A stretch of DNA of 64,000 nt from positions 417,976-481,975 of the forward strand of contig DCXL01000004.1 of assembly GCA_002328415.1 (NCBI GenBank). Direction: 5' to 3'. Position 1 is the first letter of the stretch. Every line of letters begins with the position of its first letter. The position numbers were made by a program, and so were the translations under genes. Source of the stretch: Micavibrio sp. UBA2137. GTDB taxonomy: Bacteria > Pseudomonadota > Alphaproteobacteria > Micavibrionales > Micavibrionaceae. This document shows, piece after piece, positions 1-8,905 of this stretch. Below the pieces are notes generated by a model, which had not been told where the DNA came from, searched no databases, and saw only the letters and a program-made list of their open reading frames with translations.

Positions 1-24
1 CTCTACCAACTGAGCTAATCGCCC
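1..24 (-). tRNA. tRNA-Val, 5' part only (cut by window edge)
   Basis: Read on the minus strand, the first bases give a tRNA 5' half: acceptor strand GGGCGAT, then TA, then a D-arm beginning GCTC and ending in GAG. The gene runs off the window before the anticodon, so the Val identity rests only on resemblance of the 5' end to bacterial tRNA-Val and is tentative. Confidence 0.6.
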
Positions 25-91
25 CCAGAAAGTGTTCGTATTGGAATAAGGTGATTTCACCTAAAAATCAAGAGCTTTTCAGTAAATAAAA

Positions 92-126
92 ATAAAAAAA
101 GCGACCAAAGCAATGTTTGGCCGCTT
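92..126 (-). terminator. Rho-independent terminator of hupB
   Basis: On the minus strand, downstream of hupB, AAGCGGCCAAA pairs with TTTGGTCGCTT across a short loop (one G-T pair) and runs into a long T-rich tract. This is a classic intrinsic terminator and separates hupB from the tRNA gene at the window edge. Confidence 0.85.
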
Positions 127-150
127 TCTAAATTCAATAAAGTCGAAAGA

Positions 151-426
151 TTACTTGTTAACAGCTTCTTTCAAGTCTTTACCTGCTTTGAAAGTTGGAC
201 GCTTTGAAGCAGGAATGTTGATCTTTTCACCAGTGCGTGGGTTACGGCCTGTTGTTGCAGCGCGCTTTGATACTGAGAATGTACCGAAGCCAACGAGACG
301 AACATCATCACCTTTTTTCAAAGTGCCTTTGATGCTTGACAATACTGCTTCTAGAGCTTCTTGTGCTTTTGTTTTTGATAGGTCAGCTTGTTTAGCGACT
401 GCATCGATTAGATCTGATTTATTCAT
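151..426 (-). CDS. hupB: DNA-binding protein HU
   Basis: This 91-residue protein has the full HU/IHF fold: N-terminal [11 protein letters not shown], the GFGTF turn and the arm motif [10 protein letters not shown] near residues 60-70. It is a dimeric nucleoid protein that bends DNA without sequence specificity. The ATG has AAGGGG upstream. The gene follows lon on the same strand, as in many proteobacteria, but 157 bp separate them, so it probably has its own promoter. The sequence is HU-like; a separate ihfA lies at 27673. Confidence 0.95.
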   Translation of the reverse strand: MNKSDLIDAVAKQADLSKTKAQEALEAVLSSIKGTLKKGDDVRLVGFGTFSVSKRAATTGRNPRTGEKINIPASKRPTFKAGKDLKEAVNK

Positions 427-583
427 GGGAATACCCCTTTTAATAAAAAGTTTTTTTTAGAAAATCTTTGCCCCAACCTAGGGGTAAAGAAAGAAACAGC
501 GAAAATTCTTATGAAAGCCTTAGCTAATATAGGTTCTCTCGTTATTTCTTAAGAATCATTTTTAAAGGTTTTTAAAGCCCTTT

Positions 584-3022
584 TCAATGCCTAATCACGT
601 CCTCAGCCTTATTTTCCGCCGTTTTTGACGAAATTTCTTCAGATTCTTTTACGGAATCACCTTTTATTGGCTCTGGAAGTGTTAAAAGTGCGTGTGTAAG
701 CACCTCTTCAATTGTAGACACAGGCATAATCTGCAGCGCCTTTTTAACTTTATCTGGTACTTCAGCGAGGTCTTTCTCGTTATCTTGAGGAATAAGAACA
801 GTCTTAATGCCACCGCGCAGAGCCCCCAAAAGCTTTTCTTTCAGTCCACCAATAGCAGTCACATATCCACGCAAGTTAACCTCACCTGTCATAGCAATAT
901 CCTTATGAACAGGAATATCGGTTAGGGCCGAAACAATGGCCGTTACCATCGCCGCTCCTGCTGATGGGCCATCCTTGGGCGTTGCCCCCTCTGGGACGTG
1001 AACGTGAATTTGACGCTCTTTCAACTTGTCATACTCAAGACCAAATTGATTTGCACGTGACTTAATCAACATCTCGGCAACCGTAATGGATTCCTTCATG
1101 ACGTCTTTTAGGTTACCCGTCATGGACACCTTTGCATCCTTACCTGCCATGGTCACCGCCTCAATAGAGAGCAGGTCACCACCCGATTCTGTATAGGCCA
1201 GTCCATTAACCACACCAATCTTGTCGGCTTCATCGGCTGCACCATAACGGAAACGTCTGACACCTGCGTATTTCTCAATATTGCGCAATGTGAGCGAGAT
1301 TTTCTTTTTCTTGGAGACAAGAATTTCCTTGATCGATTTACGACAGACATTGGCAATTTCACGCTCAAGATTTCGCACACCTGCTTCACGGGTATAGTAA
1401 CGAATAAGGTGACGCACAGCCTCGTCATTAATGGAAAACTCAGACTTCTTCAGCCCTGCGGCTTCCATTTGCTTTGTTAGAAGGTGGCGCTTCACAATTT
1501 CAAGCTTCTCATCTTCTGTGTAACCAGACAGACGGATGATCTCCATACGGTCCAGCAACGGCCTTGGCATATCAAGCGAGTTGGCCGTACAGACGAACAT
1601 TGTCTTGGATAGATCGTAATCAAGTTCAAGGTAATGGTCATTGAATGTGGCATTTTGTTCGGGGTCCAGCACCTCTAGCAACGCCGAACTTGGGTCACCG
1701 CGCCAGTCAGAGCCAAGCTTATCCACCTCATCCAAAAGGAAAAGCGGATTGGCACTGCCTGCTTTTTTCATACCCTGAATAACTTTACCAGGCATCGCCC
1801 CGATATAGGTACGACGGTGTCCACGAATTTCACTTTCATCGCGCACACCACCCAGTGACATACGGACAAATTTTCTGTTTGTCGCATTAGCAATTGATTT
1901 CCCAAGGGATGTCTTACCAACCCCTGGCGGCCCGACAAGACAAAGAATAGGGCCTTGAACCTTAGGTGTACGTTGTTGCACGGCAAGATATTCAAGAATA
2001 CGCTCCTTGACCTTTTCAAGACCATAATGCTCGTCGTCTAGAATCTTCTTAGCTGTCTTGATATCAGCCTTAACCTTGGTCATTTTGTTCCACGGCACGG
2101 CCAGCATCCAATCAAGATAATTGCGTATAACTGTAGCCTCAGCAGACATCGGGCTCATTTGCTTAAGCTTCTTAAGCTCTTTTTTCGCCTTGTCGGTTGC
2201 CTCTTTTGTCATTTTGGCAGCTTCGATTTTTTCCTCGAGTTCGGAAAGCTCATCACCGCCCTCGCCATCACCAAGCTCCTTCTGAATGGCCTTCATCTGT
2301 TCGTTGAGGTAATACTCGCGCTGCGTCTTTTCCATCTGACGTTTTACACGACCGCGAATTTTCTTCTCAACCTGAAGCACACCAATCTCGCCTTCCATGA
2401 AGGAGTAGATAAGCTCCAAGCGTTCATCGGTATCACCTGCTTCTAAAATTTTTTGCTTGTCTTCAATCTTAAGAACAAGATGCGAGGCGATCGTATCGGC
2501 AAGCTTGGTCGGCTCGTTAATCTGTTGCAGTGAGACAAGCACCTCGGGTGGAATTTTTTTATTCAGCTTCACATATTGCTCAAACTGGGTGAGTGCTGCG
2601 CGCGCAAGTGCTTGCAAATCATCATTCCACGGTGTTTTGTCCTTAAGCGGGTGATAATCGCCTGAAAGATAACCTTCTGGACCCTCCTTGATATTAGCGA
2701 CCTTGACGCGTTCGAGACCTTCTACCAGCACCTTAACTGTGCCATCGGGCAATTTTAGAAGCTGAAGGATTGTACCCTCAACACCAATTCGGAAAAGGTC
2801 TTTTCCTTGAGGGTCATCAATGGAGGGTGTCTTTTGTGTCAGAAGAAGAATTTTCTTGTCTTCCTTCATCACCTTCTCAAGTGCAGTCACAGATTTTTCA
2901 CGACCCACAAAAAGCGGCACAATCATATGCGGGAAAACAACGATATCTCTCAAAGGAAGGATAGGACGGAATTTCGATTTATCGGATGTTTCCAAATCAA
3001 TCATGTCTGTTTTATCGGTCAT
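584..3022 (-). CDS. lon: ATP-dependent protease La (Lon)
   Basis: Lon degrades unfolded and regulatory proteins in the cytoplasm. The N-terminal substrate domain begins LPLRDIVVFP. The AAA+ module has Walker A GPPGVGKT and Walker B FLLDEVDK. The C-terminal protease domain has Ser in GPSAG and Lys in GGLKEK, spaced as in E. coli Lon (Ser679/Lys722). The frame is open nine codons further up to 3049; the ATG at 3022 (MTDKTD) is preferred because it fits the family N-terminus. The stop is TGA. Order tig-clpP-lon-hupB is typical for proteobacteria. Confidence 0.97.
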   Translation of the reverse strand: MTDKTDMIDLETSDKSKFRPILPLRDIVVFPHMIVPLFVGREKSVTALEKVMKEDKKILLLTQKTPSIDDPQGKDLFRIGVEGTILQLLKLPDGTVKVLVEGLERVKVANIKEGPEGYLSGDYHPLKDKTPWNDDLQALARAALTQFEQYVKLNKKIPPEVLVSLQQINEPTKLADTIASHLVLKIEDKQKILEAGDTDERLELIYSFMEGEIGVLQVEKKIRGRVKRQMEKTQREYYLNEQMKAIQKELGDGEGGDELSELEEKIEAAKMTKEATDKAKKELKKLKQMSPMSAEATVIRNYLDWMLAVPWNKMTKVKADIKTAKKILDDEHYGLEKVKERILEYLAVQQRTPKVQGPILCLVGPPGVGKTSLGKSIANATNRKFVRMSLGGVRDESEIRGHRRTYIGAMPGKVIQGMKKAGSANPLFLLDEVDKLGSDWRGDPSSALLEVLDPEQNATFNDHYLELDYDLSKTMFVCTANSLDMPRPLLDRMEIIRLSGYTEDEKLEIVKRHLLTKQMEAAGLKKSEFSINDEAVRHLIRYYTREAGVRNLEREIANVCRKSIKEILVSKKKKISLTLRNIEKYAGVRRFRYGAADEADKIGVVNGLAYTESGGDLLSIEAVTMAGKDAKVSMTGNLKDVMKESITVAEMLIKSRANQFGLEYDKLKERQIHVHVPEGATPKDGPSAGAAMVTAIVSALTDIPVHKDIAMTGEVNLRGYVTAIGGLKEKLLGALRGGIKTVLIPQDNEKDLAEVPDKVKKALQIMPVSTIEEVLTHALLTLPEPIKGDSVKESEEISSKTAENKAEDVIRH

Positions 3023-3047
3023 GCAGCTTGCTTTCGGTATTTTGTGC

Positions 3048-3086
3048 AAAAAGTTTTAAAGCACCACATCACATGCAGTGCTTTAA
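3048..3086 (-). terminator. Probable terminator between clpP and lon
   Basis: The minus strand has TTAAAGCAC and its perfect complement GTGCTTTAA separated by 13 bases, followed by AACTTTTT. It lies just downstream of clpP and just upstream of lon, so it would end or attenuate tig-clpP transcripts. Confidence 0.6.
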
Positions 3087-3131
3087 GTAATATAAGATGA
3101 TAAATGAAGAATTCAAAGAAAAGGTTACTTA

Positions 3132-3779
3132 TTACTTTTTCTTTTTGTCGTCACCGTCTTGGCCAATTTCAGCACGTGAAGACACAACATGGTCAACAAG
3201 ACCGAATTTCTTGGCCTCATCAGCTGACATGAATGTGTCACGGTCCATTGCCTTTTCAATATCGGCTAGCTTGCGACCTGTATGCTCTACATAAATCTGA
3301 TTCAAGCGTTTACGGAGATTCAAAATCTCGCGCGCCTGAATTTCAATGTCGGAGGCCTGCCCCTGCGCACCACCAGAAGGCTGGTGAACCATTACACGAG
3401 CATTAGGAAGAATGTAACGCTTACCAGGTGCGCCCGCTGTTAGAAGGAGCGAGCCCATGCTGGCGGCCTGACCAATACATACAGTCGCAACATCACACTG
3501 GATATATTGCATTGTGTCATACATCGCCATACCAGAGGTCACAACGCCCCCAGGTGAGTTGATGTAAAAGGAAATATCTTTTTTCGGGTTCTCAGACTCA
3601 AGGAACAGCAACTGCGCGCAAATCAGCGAGGAGACTTCATCATTAACGCCACCAGTCAGAAAGATAATACGCTCTTTCAAAAGACGGGAGAAAATGTCAA
3701 AGGCGCGTTCGCCACGGTTTGTTTGTTCAATTACCGTTGGCACGAGATAGTTTACGGCCTGGTCTACAAAATCTGTCAT
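3132..3779 (-). CDS. clpP: ATP-dependent Clp protease proteolytic subunit
   Basis: ClpP is the tetradecameric serine peptidase that works with ClpX or ClpA. At 215 residues it is of normal length. The catalytic triad is visible: Ser107 in GQAASMGS, His132 in MVHQP and Asp181 in DRDTFM, each ten residues later than in E. coli ClpP. The C-terminus is a short Lys-rich tail. It lies between tig and lon; clpX is not next to it here, although tig-clpP-clpX-lon is the common order. Confidence 0.97.
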   Translation of the reverse strand: MTDFVDQAVNYLVPTVIEQTNRGERAFDIFSRLLKERIIFLTGGVNDEVSSLICAQLLFLESENPKKDISFYINSPGGVVTSGMAMYDTMQYIQCDVATVCIGQAASMGSLLLTAGAPGKRYILPNARVMVHQPSGGAQGQASDIEIQAREILNLRKRLNQIYVEHTGRKLADIEKAMDRDTFMSADEAKKFGLVDHVVSSRAEIGQDGDDKKKK

Positions 3780-3814
3780 TGGATTGGAATCCTTTTTGTC
3801 TGGGTTAGAATCAC

Positions 3815-3844
3815 ATGAAGCACGGAATTCATCCCGTGCTTCAT
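3815..3844 (-). promoter_or_regulatory. Perfect hairpin in the tig-clpP gap
   Basis: An 11-bp perfect inverted repeat (ATGAAGCACGG with CCGTGCTTCAT) with an 8-base loop lies between the tig stop and the clpP start. No T tract follows on either strand, so it looks more like an RNA processing or stabilising structure than a terminator. Confidence 0.5.
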
Positions 3845-3881
3845 TAAGCTATAACGCTGATCGGTGAAGATCAAGAGCGGT

Positions 3882-5270
3882 TTAACTCTTTTTCTTCTTA
3901 GCTGTTGATGCTGCTTTCTTAGCAGGCGCTTTCTTTTTGGCGGCAGGCTTCTTCTTTGTTGGAAGCTCATCATCATCTGCTTGCAATTCGTCAACTGTGA
4001 CTGATTTTTCCTTAATTTCAGCATCAGCCAAAATAGAATCAATAACCTTATCTTCATAGATAGGCGCTTTGAGCGATTCAAGAACCTGCGGATTCTTTGA
4101 GTAATAATCAAAGACAGCCTTTTCCTGACCAGGATATTTCTGAGCCTCACGAATAACTGCTTGCTGAAGCTCCTGCTGATTAACTTCAATCTTACGCTCA
4201 CGTCCGATTTCCGCCAAAACAATACCCAAACGCACGCGGCGTTCAGCCAATGGCTTCAATTCATCTTTTTCAGCATCAGAAAGTTTCTCACCTTTTTGCT
4301 CGGCTTCTTTTTCAAGCTGCTGAACAATATGGGCGTGTTCTTGCTCAATCATAGCCTCTGGCAATTCAAAATCATGGCCCTCATCCAGACGGTCAAGAAG
4401 TGACTTCTTTAACTTCATACGAGAGAATGACTCATAATCATTTGTGATTTGGTCTTCAACGGCCTTACGCAAGGCTTTTTCATCCTCAAGACCAAGCTTC
4501 TTAGCCAAAGCGTCATTCACCTTAGCAGGCTTACCTTCCTGGATTTCATTTACGTCAACATGGAAGACAGCATCCTGTCCTGCCAAGTCTGCTGAGTGGT
4601 ACTGCTCGGGGAATGTCACATTTACATGAACATGATCGCCTTTTTTCGCGCCAATCAACTGGTCTTCAAAACCTGGAATAAACTGACCAGCACCAAGCTC
4701 TAAGTCATGACCATGCCCATGCATCCCATCGACTTCAAAGCCGTCTGCGCGCTTACCGTGGAAGTCGATACTCAGGATATCGCCTTTTTTGGCCTTACGG
4801 TCTTCTTTGATAGGTGCAAGTTCACGGTTTTGACTAGCAACATTATCAAGAATTTCCTGAACGGCCTTCTCTTCAACCTTGGCAACAGGCTTTTCAACCT
4901 TCAAGCCTTTCAAATCCATAACTTTAAACTCGGGCAAAACCTCAACACTCATTGTGTAGATCAGGTCTTTACCTTCATCAAATTCTTTCACTTCGATCTT
5001 TGGCTGCATAGCAGGTTGTAGCTTTTTATCCTGCATCGCCTTTGATGATGACTGCTGGACCGCCTTTTCAAGAACATCAGCAAGCACATGACGGCTATAT
5101 TTCTGCTTCAAAACATCAAGAGGAATTTTACCAGGACGAAAACCAGGAAGCTTTGCAGTCTTACCAATATTCTGTAGCTCGTCCTCGACCATTTTCTGAA
5201 TGTCGTTGGCTGGCACCTTAATTTCAAAATCGTGGCGCAGACCTTCTGTTTTTACTTCTTTTACTTGCAT
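3882..5270 (-). CDS. tig: Trigger factor (ribosome-associated chaperone)
   Basis: Trigger factor binds the ribosome exit tunnel and shields nascent chains. The 462-residue protein has the N-terminal ribosome-binding domain with the GFRPGKIP signature near residue 43, a central FKBP-type prolyl isomerase domain (GDILSIDF, GAGQFIPGFEDQLIGAKKGD), and the helical C-terminal chaperone domain. The last 25 residues are an unusual Lys/Ala/Pro-rich tail. It starts the tig-clpP-lon cluster and lies downstream of tRNA-Leu. Confidence 0.96.
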   Translation of the reverse strand: MQVKEVKTEGLRHDFEIKVPANDIQKMVEDELQNIGKTAKLPGFRPGKIPLDVLKQKYSRHVLADVLEKAVQQSSSKAMQDKKLQPAMQPKIEVKEFDEGKDLIYTMSVEVLPEFKVMDLKGLKVEKPVAKVEEKAVQEILDNVASQNRELAPIKEDRKAKKGDILSIDFHGKRADGFEVDGMHGHGHDLELGAGQFIPGFEDQLIGAKKGDHVHVNVTFPEQYHSADLAGQDAVFHVDVNEIQEGKPAKVNDALAKKLGLEDEKALRKAVEDQITNDYESFSRMKLKKSLLDRLDEGHDFELPEAMIEQEHAHIVQQLEKEAEQKGEKLSDAEKDELKPLAERRVRLGIVLAEIGRERKIEVNQQELQQAVIREAQKYPGQEKAVFDYYSKNPQVLESLKAPIYEDKVIDSILADAEIKEKSVTVDELQADDDELPTKKKPAAKKKAPAKKAASTAKKKKS

Positions 5271-5329
5271 GTTCTTTTATCGCTTTGTTGCTGATGAGTT
5301 TTTGAATTCTTTTTAAATAAAATGAAAAA

Positions 5330-5415
5330 TGGTGCGGGTGAAGGGACTTGAACCCCCACGAGCTGAGCTCGCCAGAACCTAAATCTGGTGCGTCTACCAA
5401 TTCCGCCACACCCGC
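5330..5415 (-). tRNA. tRNA-Leu (anticodon TAG)
   Basis: An 86-nt class II tRNA. Acceptor GCGGGTG pairs with CACCCGC, the anticodon stem CCAGA/TCTGG encloses loop TTTAGGT (anticodon TAG), a long variable arm is present, the T-arm reads GGTTCAAGTCC, and CCA is encoded. Confidence 0.95.
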
Positions 5416-5513
5416 ACGGTTCAAATATTTTCACGACTTTCGCCGTTATGAGCAGTGTTTTAACACAAAACTGCGTTCACTCAACCCCTATTTGCTGGAA
5501 TTAAGGAAAAAAA

Positions 5514-5590
5514 TGGGGCGACTGACGGGGCTCGAACCCGCGACAACACGAACCACAATCGTGGGCTCTACCAACTGAGCTACAGTCGCC
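5514..5590 (-). tRNA. tRNA-His (anticodon GTG)
   Basis: Anticodon stem CACGA/TCGTG encloses loop TTGTGGT (anticodon GTG). The extra 5' G typical of tRNA-His is encoded (position 5590), opposite the C discriminator. T-arm GGTTCGAGCCC and an encoded CCA are present. Confidence 0.95.
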
Positions 5591-5690
5591 ACGTTGTATC
5601 AAAACAACAGCGATAGTATATGCAGGAAAAAGGGGTGGCTTGTCCACCGAAAAAATCAAAAAATATTGGTTTTCACACTTAACAAGCACC

Positions 5691-5734
5691 CATAGCTATG
5701 TTACTTAAATAGTATCTATGCGAAAATCGCATAG
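5691..5734 (+). promoter_or_regulatory. Two palindromes upstream of glnA
   Basis: CATAGCTATG (5691-5700) is a perfect 10-bp palindrome. It is followed at 5716-5734 by CTATGCGA-AAA-TCGCATAG, a perfect 8-bp hairpin. Both lie 40-85 bp before the glnA start and share CTATG/CATAG half-sites, as expected for an operator or a 5' UTR structure. No clear sigma-54 promoter was seen. Confidence 0.4.
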
Positions 5735-5773
5735 CTTGTTCAAATAATGCGAGACAGTTAAAGGAACGCCCCC

Positions 5774-7204
5774 ATGCAAAAATCCCCCACTAAAGCAAAA
5801 AACGCTGCCGACCTTCTCAAGATTTTAAAAGACAACGATGTTGAATATGTTGATTTCTGGTTTACTGATAGCACAGGTAAACGTCACCATATCTCACAAC
5901 ATGTCTCAACAGTCGACAAAGACATGATTGCTAACGGGATTTACTTTGACGGGTCATCCATTTCGGGTTGGAAAGAGATTAACGAGTCGGACATGACGCT
6001 TATGCCTGACCTTGACCGCATCACACTTGACCCTTTTGCGGCACAGCCAACACTCAAGCTTTTCTGTGACGTGATTGAGCCGCGCGACGATAAATCTTAT
6101 AATCGCGACCCACGTAGCATTGCTAAGCGCGCCGAAGCCTACATGAAGAAAACGAAAATTGCCGATAGTTGCTCTTTTGGACCTGAGGCAGAGTTCTTTA
6201 TTTTTGATGATGTGCGCATCGCAACAGACCCACACCAAGTTGCTTTCCAAGTTGATAGTCCTGAAGGTACATATAATTCAGGACGTGAATATATGGACGG
6301 TAATATGGGGCACAGACCTGGTCATAAAGGTGGCTACCTTCCAGATGCTCCGATTGATACAGGAAGTGACCTACGCGCAGAAATGCTGACCGTCATGGCT
6401 GAATGTGGACTAGAGGTTGAAAAGCATCACCACGAGGTTGCTCCTGCGCAACACGAACTTGGCATTAAGCATAACTCACTTGTTGCGTGCGCTGATAATA
6501 TTCAACTTTATAAATATATCGTTTTGAATGTCGCTCATGCCTACGGCAAGACAGCCACTTTCATGCCCAAACCTATGTTTGGCGATAATGGCTCTGGAAT
6601 GCATGTCCACCAATCGCTCTGGAAAGATGGAAAGCCTCTCTTTGCTGGCAAAGGCTATGCAGGGCTCTCAGAAAAATGTCTTTATTATATAGGCGGTTTA
6701 ATCAAGCATGCACGCGCAATTAATGCTTTCACAAACCCCACAACAAACAGCTACAAACGTCTCGTCCCTGGATATGAGGCTCCTGTGCTTCTGGCTTACT
6801 CAGGACGCAACCGTTCAGCATCATGCCGTATTCCAATGGCTAAATCTGATGCGGCGCGCCGTGTTGAGGTGCGTTTCCCAGACCCAACAGCAAATCCTTA
6901 CCTTGCATTTTCTGCCATGCTAATGGCGGGTCTTGATGGAATTAAGAATAAAATTCACCCCGGCGACCCAATGGATGAGAATTTGTATGAATTGCCAAAA
7001 AGCAAGCTTCTAAAAATTCCACATGTGTGTCGTTCATTAAGAGAGGCGTTGGAGGCGTTGGCCAAGGATCATGCTTTCTTGCTAGAAGGTGATGTATTCA
7101 ACAAGGATATGATTGAGGCTTACATTGATTTGAAAATGGCAGAGGTCGAGCGCTTTGAAATGACACCACACCCTGTTGAATACGATATGTATTACTCTGC
7201 GTAA
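5774..7204 (+). CDS. glnA: Glutamine synthetase type I
   Basis: Makes glutamine from glutamate, ammonia and ATP; the main ammonium-assimilation enzyme. The 476-residue sequence has the beta-Grasp N-domain (YFDGSSISGW), the metal-binding GPEAEFFIF, the ATP-binding region around KPMFGDNGSGMHVHQS and the NRSASCRIP arginine region. Tyr405 in NLYELP matches the adenylylation site of GSI-beta, so control by a GlnE-type enzyme is expected. No glnB is adjacent, unlike many alphaproteobacteria. It has AAAGGA upstream of the ATG, and its end overlaps the convergent gene by 13 bp. Confidence 0.97.
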   Translation: MQKSPTKAKNAADLLKILKDNDVEYVDFWFTDSTGKRHHISQHVSTVDKDMIANGIYFDGSSISGWKEINESDMTLMPDLDRITLDPFAAQPTLKLFCDVIEPRDDKSYNRDPRSIAKRAEAYMKKTKIADSCSFGPEAEFFIFDDVRIATDPHQVAFQVDSPEGTYNSGREYMDGNMGHRPGHKGGYLPDAPIDTGSDLRAEMLTVMAECGLEVEKHHHEVAPAQHELGIKHNSLVACADNIQLYKYIVLNVAHAYGKTATFMPKPMFGDNGSGMHVHQSLWKDGKPLFAGKGYAGLSEKCLYYIGGLIKHARAINAFTNPTTNSYKRLVPGYEAPVLLAYSGRNRSASCRIPMAKSDAARRVEVRFPDPTANPYLAFSAMLMAGLDGIKNKIHPGDPMDENLYELPKSKLLKIPHVCRSLREALEALAKDHAFLLEGDVFNKDMIEAYIDLKMAEVERFEMTPHPVEYDMYYSA

Positions 7205-8355
7205 GTCGCCGGTCGAAACGTCGCCGTAATCAAATCATATGTACCAGAATTCTTTGCCCAATCCAGGAAACTAAAATCCCGGGTTGGGGTAATAAGCGTT
7301 GTGATGAATTTATGTCGAGGCGCATCTTGAACGGTGACCCAAAATTCATAATCAACGTAATTGCCGTTTGTAATCTTGAGCCGATAAATTTCGTTCTCTA
7401 CTTTTGCGCCAAACATGTTGTTATTACGTTTGGTCAGCGTCTCTTTTTCATACATCATGTTTTTGGCTATAAGGCGCTCATTAAGAAAATCCTCGATATT
7501 TTGCTCTTCAAGGCTTTCTTTGGACAAAAGATAGGTTTGAATAATCCCCTTCTCACCAACGGCAATGCCGCGGCTTTGTCTTTTTTTATCCTCTTCACTC
7601 AGCACTGATTTCGTCAGACGCGCCTGTGTGAGTTGTGGTGTCTTGTCACCCACAGTCACAATGTCCCAGTCTTCAGGATAAAAATATGAGGCAAAATCCA
7701 GAATTTCATATTCTTTCAACGGCACAGTTTCCGCACTGCCCTTCTCTAAAAATCTGAAGGTTCGTGTCACCCATGTCTGCATATCAGAAGATGAAGCCAC
7801 ATATCCTGCAGGGGCATAATATTCAGCGAGTAGAATACGTGCGCCTTTTTTCTCGATAACAGCGCGCACGCCATAGGAAACACCGTCTTTAAAGACGATA
7901 TAGGCAGCCTCAACACGGTTTTTGTGAACCTCGTTAATTCCATTGAGTGTGTAACCCTGCTCATTCACATAGTTAAGCAACCAGTTTTTTGTGCTGATTA
8001 AATAATCAAGCTCGCGTGCGCGAATAACAAATTGCGCGCGTTTATCGCCCAGTGGCGGGCTCACATATTTTGCAATGACGCCTAGCAAACGGTCATTTAA
8101 ATCAATGGCCTCAGACGCGCGATCACTAAGCGCCATCCAGCCGTCTGGCAAACGCACACGATATTTCAGGCTCTCATCGCCGGCTGGTACTTTCTCAATA
8201 CGCTTGGTCTGCAGAATAAACTCCTTCTGCGTCATTTCGGTTTCATAAGATAAGGGGGGCAATTCTTTTTCAGCAAAACCTTGCGCAAAAGAAGCACCGT
8301 TTAAAGACAGGAGCGCAACCAGCATAAGTGATAAAAATTTAAGTCTGTTCAACAT
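7192..8355 (-). CDS. Exported protein of unknown function
   Basis: A 387-residue protein with a clear Sec signal peptide (MLNRLKFLSLMLVALLSL, cleavage probably after ASFA). No lipobox is visible. The mature part is mixed alpha/beta with no motif I recognise and no further membrane segment, so it is probably periplasmic. Its stop overlaps the end of glnA on the opposite strand. It may be cotranscribed behind the thioesterase gene 40 bp upstream. Function unknown. Confidence 0.8.
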   Translation of the reverse strand: MLNRLKFLSLMLVALLSLNGASFAQGFAEKELPPLSYETEMTQKEFILQTKRIEKVPAGDESLKYRVRLPDGWMALSDRASEAIDLNDRLLGVIAKYVSPPLGDKRAQFVIRARELDYLISTKNWLLNYVNEQGYTLNGINEVHKNRVEAAYIVFKDGVSYGVRAVIEKKGARILLAEYYAPAGYVASSSDMQTWVTRTFRFLEKGSAETVPLKEYEILDFASYFYPEDWDIVTVGDKTPQLTQARLTKSVLSEEDKKRQSRGIAVGEKGIIQTYLLSKESLEEQNIEDFLNERLIAKNMMYEKETLTKRNNNMFGAKVENEIYRLKITNGNYVDYEFWVTVQDAPRHKFITTLITPTRDFSFLDWAKNSGTYDLITATFRPATYAE

Positions 8356-8395
8356 GCTATTCCTTATACGACACCTTTAGAAAAAATCCTTTTAT

Positions 8396-8776
8396 TCAAC
8401 TTTGTGGGACAGGACGCGGCTTGTGGTTCTCATCTATTGCGACAAAAACAAAAATCCCATTTGCCGCGTTTTCTTCAAATTTATTTTTATCAGCACCACG
8501 TCTTACATCGACATCAACACGCACAGCAATAGAGGTACGCCCTATCTTATCAGTGGTTGTTTTAATGAGTATTTCATCACCAACATATAAAGGTTTTTCA
8601 AAAACCATATCCTTCACAGAAATTGTGACAACAGCACCCTGCGCAATACCAGCAGCATACTCTCCGCTCGCAATATCCATTTGCGACAACAACCATCCCC
8701 CAAAGACATTACCAAGACGGTTACGCGCATCTTCTCCTGCAACAACGCATCTTAAATAAGGTTTTTCACAGCTCAT
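8396..8776 (-). CDS. Acyl-CoA thioesterase, YciA-like hotdog fold
   Basis: A 126-residue single hotdog domain. The signature NVFGGWLLSQMDIASG near residues 23-38 has the Gly-Gly and Asp typical of YciA/BACH thioesterases, followed by the beta strands VVTISVKDMVFEKPLYVGD. These cytoplasmic enzymes hydrolyse acyl-CoAs and so control CoA and acyl pools. It is divergent from parE across 129 bp. Confidence 0.88.
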   Translation of the reverse strand: MSCEKPYLRCVVAGEDARNRLGNVFGGWLLSQMDIASGEYAAGIAQGAVVTISVKDMVFEKPLYVGDEILIKTTTDKIGRTSIAVRVDVDVRRGADKNKFEENAANGIFVFVAIDENHKPRPVPQS

Positions 8777-8905
8777 CTGAATACTTTACACCTTCTTATT
8801 TACTTTATTATATAAATACATCTATCCTGTGCCTGAAAGAATACAAGTCCTTGAGCCTTATTCATAGACCTTTGGTAAAAAACTTATTTTAGATAGAAAG
8901 AACTC

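Noticed and set aside
3776..4222. 148-codon frame inside tig in another frame
   Set aside because: Low-complexity Arg/Leu/Ser product caused by the Lys-rich region of tig.
5591..5773. Sigma-54 promoter for glnA
   Set aside because: I found no GG-N10-GC pattern with good flanks in the gap.
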